This document shows positions 59,477 to 64,000 of a stretch of 64,000 nucleotides of DNA, in pieces. The position numbers and the translations under genes were made by a program. Origin of the DNA: Pseudonocardia halophobica (GTDB lineage: Bacteria > Actinomycetota > Actinomycetes > Mycobacteriales > Pseudonocardiaceae); assembly GCF_027922425.1 (NCBI RefSeq), contig NZ_BSFQ01000016.1, positions 62,001 to 126,000 of the forward strand, in the 5' to 3' direction. The notes under the pieces are model-generated. The model was given only the letters and a program-made list of their open reading frames with translations. It did no database searches and had not been told where the DNA came from. Positions within the stretch are counted from its first letter, which is position 1, and each line of letters opens with the position of its first letter.

Positions 59477-60546
59477 CCGCCGGGTCCGACCCGCGGGTCG
59501 CCGCCCGCCGCGCGGAGTTCATGGCCGCCCTCGGCCGGGCGGACGAGGACGCCGCCGTCGCACTGGCCCTCGGCCTGGTCGACGCGGGCGTGGCCGCCCG
59601 GGAGGTCCTCCTCGGGCTGGTCGCGGGCACGCAGGAGGAGGTCGGGCTGCGCTGGCAGCGCGGGGAGTGGAGCGTCGCGCGCGAGCACGCCGCCACCGCC
59701 GTCAACGAGCGGGTGGTCGCGGCCCTCGGCCGCCGGACCCGGCGGGGCTCGCGCGGGCACGTCGTCCTCGCCTGCCTCGACGGCGAGTGGCACGCCCTGC
59801 CCGGCCGGATCGTGGCGGAGGTGCTGCGGCTCGCGGGCTGGCACGTCACCTTCCTCGGCGCCAGCGTGCCCGCCGCCGAACTCGTGAGCTACCTGCACCA
59901 GGAGGGGCCGGACGTCGTGGCGGTGAGCTGCGCGCTGCCCGTGCACCTGCCCGCCGCGCACCGCACGATCGTCGCGGCGCAGCGCACCGGCACACCCGTG
60001 CTGGCCGGCGGGCCGGGCTTCGGGGCCGACGGCCGTTGGGCCCGCAGGCTGGGCGTCGACGCCTGGGCGCCCGACGCCGTCGAGGCCGTCCGGCTGCTCG
60101 ACGAGCTCCCCTGGCCGGAGCCCGAACCCGACCAGGTCGGCGACGGCGGTCCCGGCCCCGAGTACGCAGGCCTGCGCGCGCGACGCGGCGACCTCGTCGT
60201 CGCCGCCACCCGGGTGCTCGACGGCCGCACCGCGCTCGGTGCGCCCGGCGGCGTCGTCGAGGCGGGGCTGGAGGACGACCTGACCCACGCCGTCGACTTC
60301 CTCACCGCCGCGGTCTACCTGTCCGATCCCGAGGTCTTCACCGGCTACCTGGGCTGGCTCGCCGACCTCCTCGACGCGCGGGGCGTGGACACCGGCTCGG
60401 CGCGTGCCGTGCTCGCCGAGTTCCACGCCGGCCTGCACGACTTCCCGTTCGCCCAGGAGTGCCTGCGCCGCGGTTCCGCGCAGCTGCAGGACCGTCCGGC
60501 CGTGCCCACCGACGGCGCGGCCACCGTCAGGGAGGCCACGGCATGA
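59473..60546 (+). CDS. B12-binding protein with CarH-type photosensory motif, no DNA-binding domain
   Basis: 357 residues. Residues 10-90 form a helical bundle with W61-x9-E71-H72, the Wx9EH signature of adenosylcobalamin photoreceptors (CarH/LitR), where Trp caps the upper ligand. A Rossmann-type B12 domain follows: E105-x-H107 in the DGEWHALPG loop (base-off His ligand), LGASVP, SCALP near 152, and LAGGPGFG near 178. Residues 230-357 are a further helical domain. The MerR-like DNA-binding domain of CarH is absent. Overlaps the phosphatase and STAS genes by 4 bp each, implying a signalling complex. Confidence 0.88.
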   Translation: MTAGSDPRVAARRAEFMAALGRADEDAAVALALGLVDAGVAAREVLLGLVAGTQEEVGLRWQRGEWSVAREHAATAVNERVVAALGRRTRRGSRGHVVLACLDGEWHALPGRIVAEVLRLAGWHVTFLGASVPAAELVSYLHQEGPDVVAVSCALPVHLPAAHRTIVAAQRTGTPVLAGGPGFGADGRWARRLGVDAWAPDAVEAVRLLDELPWPEPEPDQVGDGGPGPEYAGLRARRGDLVVAATRVLDGRTALGAPGGVVEAGLEDDLTHAVDFLTAAVYLSDPEVFTGYLGWLADLLDARGVDTGSARAVLAEFHAGLHDFPFAQECLRRGSAQLQDRPAVPTDGAATVREATA

Positions 60547-60950
60547 GCACCAGCTCCGGCGTGCACCGCGACCCCACCCGTCCCCAGCCGCTGCGCGTGG
60601 AGGCGCGGGCCGAGGCCCCGCGGGTCGTCCTGGTCCTCGTCGGCGACCTGACCTTCGGCACGGCACCCAGCCTGGAGGAGCACGTCCGCGAGGTCGCCGA
60701 GGCCGCCGGGCCGGACCTGCCCGCGGACCTCGTGATCGACGTCGCCGCCCTCGACTTCTGCGACTCCGCCGGTCTCGCCGCCCTCATCGGCCTGCAGCGC
60801 CGCGCCGCCCGCCGCGGCGGGACCGTCACCCTCGCCGGCGCCAGCGGCACGTTGCGCCGGGTGCTGCGGGTGACCGGTGCCGAGATCCTCTTCACCCTCC
60901 GCCCCGCCGACCCGGCCTCCGGGGTCGGGACTGAGGGGCAGGTGGGGTAG
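60543..60950 (+). CDS. STAS-domain anti-sigma factor antagonist
   Basis: 135 residues. RsbV-like STAS domain: PRVVLVLVGDLTFGTAPSLEEHV, then the phosphorylation loop LDFCDSAGLAALIGLQRRAARRG with candidate Ser75, and the end GASGTLRRVLRVTGAEILFTL. It is the probable substrate of the phosphatase encoded two genes earlier and the output of the operon. No anti-sigma kinase is present nearby. A 20-residue N-terminal tail is polar. Confidence 0.92.
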   Translation: MSTSSGVHRDPTRPQPLRVEARAEAPRVVLVLVGDLTFGTAPSLEEHVREVAEAAGPDLPADLVIDVAALDFCDSAGLAALIGLQRRAARRGGTVTLAGASGTLRRVLRVTGAEILFTLRPADPASGVGTEGQVG

Positions 60951-60987
60951 GGGCTCCGCCGCCGATCGATCGCGCCAAGCGCGCAGC

Positions 60988-61460
60988 AGCCTGAGCGAGG
61001 TGGTCACGGACGTGCTCGGGCCCCTGGACGAGTCCCCGGAGCGGACCTGATTCACGGACCGCCTGCCGTACTACTTCGTGAAGACCGGTCCCGGCTCTCA
61101 GGGCGACCGCATCCGCCAGGTGTACGACCCGGTCGCTGCCGCACTCGGCGTCGAGCCCCGCGGGCCTCCCTTGTCGGCCTCACTCCGCGGAGCTGGTCCG
61201 GCGCACCCTCGCCAATGAGCGTCGGGACCTGCTCGGGCAGATCGTTGAGTCGCGGGCGCCATGGATCGTCACGCTCGGGAGGAGGCCGCCGACATCCTTG
61301 CCGCGATCGCCGAGGAGGATCGTCTGCTCCTCGAGCGCGGGGACGGGTACGCGCGGCCGCGGGCCGTGACCGTCGACGGCCACGACCTGGAATGGATTTC
61401 GCTGACCCACCACGGGAACAGACCCGGGCTGGGCAGCGACGCACGTCGAGTGGGCGGCCG
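60988..61460 (+). pseudogene. Decayed gene, possibly uracil-DNA-glycosylase superfamily
   Basis: Protein-like sequence continues through several frames. SLSEVVTDVLGPLDESPERT is followed by TGA (61048-61050) and FTDRLPYYFVKTGPGSQGDR. Then, shifted, AELVRRTLANERRDLLGQIV with APWIVTLG; shifted again, EEAADILAAIAEEDRLLLER to LEWISLTHHGNR; shifted once more, GWAATHVEWAAG. At least one stop and three frameshifts are needed. The APWIVTLG, THHGNR and H-x2-W pieces recall uracil-DNA glycosylase-type proteins, a tentative family call. Decay itself is clear. Confidence 0.65.
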
Positions 61461-61520
61461 GCGGCCGCTGAACTACAGACGTGAAGGAGCCGGGGGAGCT
61501 GCGCCGACCGACTCCGCCCG

Positions 61521-62810
61521 TCACCCCGTCGGCTGGAGGAGCGGGGGTGGTCGTCGCCGTGGGGAGCGGCTCGGGTCCAGCCAGTACGGCGGGACGAACT
61601 CGGGGAGTCCGCCGGCGAGGCGCACCTCCCAGCCCGAGCAGTGGATCAGCCGGTGGTGGACCTTGCAGAGCATCACCAGGTTGCCGAGGGCGGTCGCGCC
61701 GCCGTGCTGCCACTCCTCGACGTGGTGGACCTCGCACCAGGAGGGTGGGCGGTCGCAGCCGGGGAACGCGCACCCGCGGTCGCGGATCGCGACCGCGCGG
61801 CGCAGTCCGTCCGGGACGGTGCGGGCGATCCGGCCGACGTCGAGAGGGACGCCCTCGCCGTCGAGGACGACCGGGAGCACGGAGGCGTCGCAGGCGAGCA
61901 TGCGGAGCGACCCTGCGTTCAGCCGGCCGCCGAAGTCGAGCACGGCCGTACGGCAGCGGTTCTCCAGGTCGTCGAGCCTGATCACGACGTTGAGCAGCGG
62001 GCGCCGGCCGCCGGTCTCGGAGAGTCGGCCGCGCTCGAGGACCAGGCCGCACACCTCGGCGAGTGCCTCGGCCCGGCGTTCCGGGGTGGTGCGTTCGTCG
62101 TCCGCGTCGCGGGGTGCGGCGCCGGCGTCGACCGCGGCGGCGATCGCATCGAACATCGCGGCGTCGTCGAATCGGCACGTGAGGCTGCCACCGGGCTTCG
62201 TGCGGAAGCGACGCAGGCGCAGCTCGTTGACCTGCGGCGGCGGGTCGTCGTTCGGCTCGGCGCCGTCCTGGTCGAGGACCTCGACGAGCTGGGTGCCCCA
62301 GGCGAGGAGCTCGCTCGGCGTGTACACGCCGGTCTTGCTCGCGAGCTCCAGCTCGGCGCCCGCCCACACCTCGGGCGAGAGCCGCCGGGCCGCGCCACTG
62401 TCGAGCACCTTGGCGATCACCTCGACGTGCCGGAGGCCGGCCCTGCCGACAGCGAACGCCTCTGCGGTGGCCGGCACCCGGGCGGGCAGCTCCGTCCCGT
62501 CGAGGCCGATGCGCGTACGGACCGACTCGGCGGCGACCACCCGGCGGCGTGCCTCGAACCGCTCCCAGCCGAGCAGGTCGCCGAGTGCGCCGGCGGGGGA
62601 ACGGTAGCCGCGTTCGGCGAAGACACCGCGGCGCTGAAGATCGGCCACGGCGTCGACCACGACGCGGTCGAGACTCCGCCTCACCTCCTCGGCCGCCACG
62701 AGGACTGCCACCAGCTCGTCGTCCGACGCGGCCGGACCCGCCGCGCCGCGCAGCTCGTCGACCCCCTCCGTGAGGCGGCCGTGCGCGGCGTCGACGGGGG
62801 CCCGATCCAT
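61521..62810 (-). CDS. DUF222 / 13E12-repeat HNH endonuclease
   Basis: 429 residues. The DUF222 domain covers about residues 40-320 (FAERGYRSPAGALGDLLGWERFEARRRV). The C-terminal HNH site is in CAFPGCDRPPSWCEVHHVEEWQHGGATALGNLVMLCKVHHRLIH (about residues 342-385), with two C-x-C-type zinc Cys and the His-His pair. These nuclease-like genes occur in many copies in actinobacteria. ATG 62810 is chosen because TATGCT lies six bases upstream and a perfect LexA box just beyond; ATG 62831 would fall inside the box. Confidence 0.92.
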   Translation of the reverse strand: MDRAPVDAAHGRLTEGVDELRGAAGPAASDDELVAVLVAAEEVRRSLDRVVVDAVADLQRRGVFAERGYRSPAGALGDLLGWERFEARRRVVAAESVRTRIGLDGTELPARVPATAEAFAVGRAGLRHVEVIAKVLDSGAARRLSPEVWAGAELELASKTGVYTPSELLAWGTQLVEVLDQDGAEPNDDPPPQVNELRLRRFRTKPGGSLTCRFDDAAMFDAIAAAVDAGAAPRDADDERTTPERRAEALAEVCGLVLERGRLSETGGRRPLLNVVIRLDDLENRCRTAVLDFGGRLNAGSLRMLACDASVLPVVLDGEGVPLDVGRIARTVPDGLRRAVAIRDRGCAFPGCDRPPSWCEVHHVEEWQHGGATALGNLVMLCKVHHRLIHCSGWEVRLAGGLPEFVPPYWLDPSRSPRRRPPPLLQPTG

Positions 62811-62816
62811 GGCCAC

Positions 62817-62822
62817 AGCATA
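62817..62822 (-). promoter_or_regulatory. -10 hexamer TATGCT, leaderless start of HNH gene
   Basis: Minus strand TATGCT, six bases, ATG 62810; directly abuts the LexA box. Confidence 0.6.
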
Positions 62823-62823
62823 G

Positions 62824-62839
62824 TCGAACATCAGTTCGA
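62824..62839. promoter_or_regulatory. LexA (SOS) box TCGAAC-N4-GTTCGA
   Basis: Perfect match to the actinobacterial/Bacillus-type SOS box, one base upstream of the -10 of the HNH gene. LexA binding here would block RNA polymerase. Confidence 0.8.
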
Positions 62840-63276
62840 ACAAATACCTCTCGCCGCAGGTCGGAGGCTGTTCGGCCTGCAGTGTGTGCAGCGGTGATCG
62901 CCAGCTCCGCGGGGGCCTTCGGGCTGCGACCGCTCGTCGCGCCGGCAGCCGCGCCGAACGGCGGTGCGGACGGAATGGGCAGCGTCGAGCGCGCAGGCCC
63001 TTCGGTCGACGACCTCCGGTGGTCGGCTGCAACCGCGCAAGGTGTCGAGCAACTGCTGCGTCGGCAAGGTCGAGCGCCGCGCCGGGGCAGATGGTCGTGC
63101 TGAATCCGGGACGGGGTGGTCGTCCGGTCCCGATCGCGCGCAGGGATTCCGGCGAGATATCGGCGGCGTGCGCGACTTCCGGCAAGTCTCCCTCGGGCCC
63201 GACGCGCAGAAGGACGCCTGACGACTGTGGTGTGCCCAGGCGTGAGCAGCGGGCAGACCCCGCCTGGGACTCGACT
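62840..63276. other. Intergenic region without supported gene
   Basis: About 440 bases. No reading frame on either strand shows a recognisable domain. An antisense run containing CPGAAL looks slightly P450-like but lacks the spacing of the heme loop. Confidence 0.45.
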
Positions 63277-63290
63277 GGTATTACTATACC
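63277..63290. promoter_or_regulatory. Operator copy 1, GGTATT-AC-TATACC
   Basis: Inverted repeat with one mismatch, 32 bp (three helical turns) from copy 2, at the -35 position of the methionine aminopeptidase promoter. Confidence 0.6.
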
Positions 63291-63299
63291 GCCACGCGT

Positions 63300-63305
63300 T
63301 AGGGT
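63300..63305 (+). promoter_or_regulatory. -10 hexamer TAGGGT of methionine aminopeptidase gene
   Basis: TAGGGT lies between the two operator copies; transcription would start near 63312, inside copy 2. Confidence 0.55.
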
Positions 63306-63308
63306 GTC

Positions 63309-63322
63309 GGTATAACTATACC
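63309..63322. promoter_or_regulatory. Operator copy 2, GGTATA-AC-TATACC
   Basis: Perfect 6-bp arms around AC, overlapping the expected transcription start. Confidence 0.65.
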
Positions 63323-63345
63323 GGCACCAGGGACGCGAGGTACTC

Positions 63346-64000
63346 GTGATCGAGCTGAAGACGCCTGCGGAGATCGACCGCATGCGCGTGGCCGGGCGCT
63401 TCGTCGCCGAGGTGCTCTCCGAGGTCGGCCGGCTCGCCGACGTGGGCGTCAACCTCCTGGACCTGGAGCACCACGCGCGCGGGATGATCGGGCGGCGTGG
63501 GGCGGACTCGTGCTACTGGGACTACGCGCCGTCGTTCGGGCGCGGCCCGTTCCGCAACGTCATCTGCCTGGCGGTCAACGACGCCGTCCTGCACGGCCTG
63601 CCCCACGACTACACGCTGCGCGACGGGGACGTGCTCACCGCGGACCTCGCGGTCGGCATCGGCGGCTGGGTGGCGGACTCGGCGCGCACGGTCGTCGTCG
63701 GCACCGCCGCCGAGGAGGACCTGCGCCTCGTCCGCGCCACCGAGGAGGCCCTGGAGGCGGCGATCGAGGTGGCGCGTCCGGGCAATCGCCTGGGTGACAT
63801 CTCGGCGGCGATCTCGGCGGTGGCCCAGGACCACGGCTACCCGGTCAACGACGAGTTCGGGGGGCACGGCATCGGCCGCACCATGCACGAGGACCCCCAC
63901 GTCTCCAACAAGGGCCGGGCGGGCCGCGGCCTGACGCTCCGGCCGGGGCTGACCCTCGCGATCGAGCCCTGGTTCGCCCGCACCACCGACAAGATCGTCC
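63346..64000 (+). CDS. map: Type I methionine aminopeptidase (3' end cut by window)
   Basis: 218 codons are visible. The pita-bread fold begins IELKTPAEIDRMRVAGRFVAEVL without the N-terminal extension of longer forms. Metal ligands include Asp in LTADLAVGIGGWVADSARTV (two Asp), His in GHGIGRTMHEDPHV, and Glu in LAIEPWF. It removes the initiator Met from new proteins. The C-terminal Glu is beyond the window. GTG 63346 has GAGG upstream. The twin operators make this copy look conditionally expressed, unlike a housekeeping map. Confidence 0.92.
   Translation, partial: MIELKTPAEIDRMRVAGRFVAEVLSEVGRLADVGVNLLDLEHHARGMIGRRGADSCYWDYAPSFGRGPFRNVICLAVNDAVLHGLPHDYTLRDGDVLTADLAVGIGGWVADSARTVVVGTAAEEDLRLVRATEEALEAAIEVARPGNRLGDISAAISAVAQDHGYPVNDEFGGHGIGRTMHEDPHVSNKGRAGRGLTLRPGLTLAIEPWFARTTDKIV

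Noticed and set aside
62900..63200. Antisense run with CPGAAL resembling a P450 heme loop
   Set aside because: The Phe-to-Cys distance is wrong, and no ExxR or I-helix motif lies in frame; too weak to call a remnant.

Overview
The window is 64 kb of very GC-rich actinobacterial chromosome. Codon positions are mostly G/C, and the gene content is typical of a mycothiol- and F420-using soil actinomycete: several luciferase-like flavin/F420 oxidoreductases, a deazaflavin-dependent oxidoreductase, a WhiB protein, a DUF222/HNH gene with a TCGAAC-N4-GTTCGA LexA box, and an ECF42 sigma factor paired with a DGPF protein. I infer Pseudonocardiaceae, probably Pseudonocardia or a close relative. No rRNA, tRNA or CRISPR was seen.

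Layout. (1) 1-6.4 kb: the end of a dipeptide/oligopeptide ABC permease operon (minus strand), facing an operon of LLM oxidoreductase, alpha/beta hydrolase, degenerate RibB-like protein and MFS exporter. (2) 6.5-10.4 kb: small redox and regulatory genes, a TetR-SDR pair and a DGPF-ECF42 sigma pair. (3) 10.4-18.1 kb: two divergent operons, P450/thiolase/OB-fold against LLM/SDR/acyl-CoA ligase/PaaK-like ligase, which look like a catabolic unit for an unknown acid-forming substrate. (4) 18.1-23.5 kb: a TetR-controlled MFS exporter, an FAD oxidoreductase, and an intact IS1380-family element inserted exactly at the oxidoreductase stop codon. (5) 23.7-27.2 kb: stress block with MerR-like regulator, WhiB, Dps, SigB/F-type sigma factor and BrkB-like membrane protein. 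(6) 27.2-33 kb: carotenoid block with CrtI-like desaturase, CruG/CrtQ-like glycosyltransferase, DUF422 (CruF-like) protein and CrtU-like protein, built around a 38-bp near-perfect dyad. (7) 33-48.9 kb: mixed metabolic and regulatory genes, including NDH-2-like oxidoreductase, WYL regulator/VOC pair, NDMA-type alcohol dehydrogenase, heme oxygenase under a TetR-type operator and a partial iron box, STAS protein, fatty acid desaturase, polysaccharide pyruvyl transferase and a Sua5/YciO protein. (8) 49.4-55.7 kb: a histidine-kinase-like protein lacking catalytic motifs, a P450, and a CaiB/AtuA pair. (9) 55.8-64 kb: lipoprotein, RluA-like pseudouridine synthase, a three-gene signalling operon, a decayed gene, an SOS-type DUF222 HNH gene and a truncated methionine aminopeptidase.

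The most interesting system is the signalling operon at 57.8-60.95 kb. Three overlapping genes encode a PAS-GAF-SpoIIE/PP2C phosphatase, a B12-binding protein carrying the W-x9-E-H motif of CarH/LitR-type adenosylcobalamin photoreceptors but no DNA-binding domain, and a STAS anti-sigma antagonist. I infer that light or cobalamin status may feed into a partner-switching cascade. The same window carries a SigB-type sigma factor, Dps and a carotenoid locus, which are plausible but unproven outputs.

A second window-wide pattern is a -10-like hexamer (NANNNT, often TAGGCT or TAGCGT) exactly six bases upstream of the start codon at twelve genes. It suggests widespread leaderless transcription and fixes several start codons.
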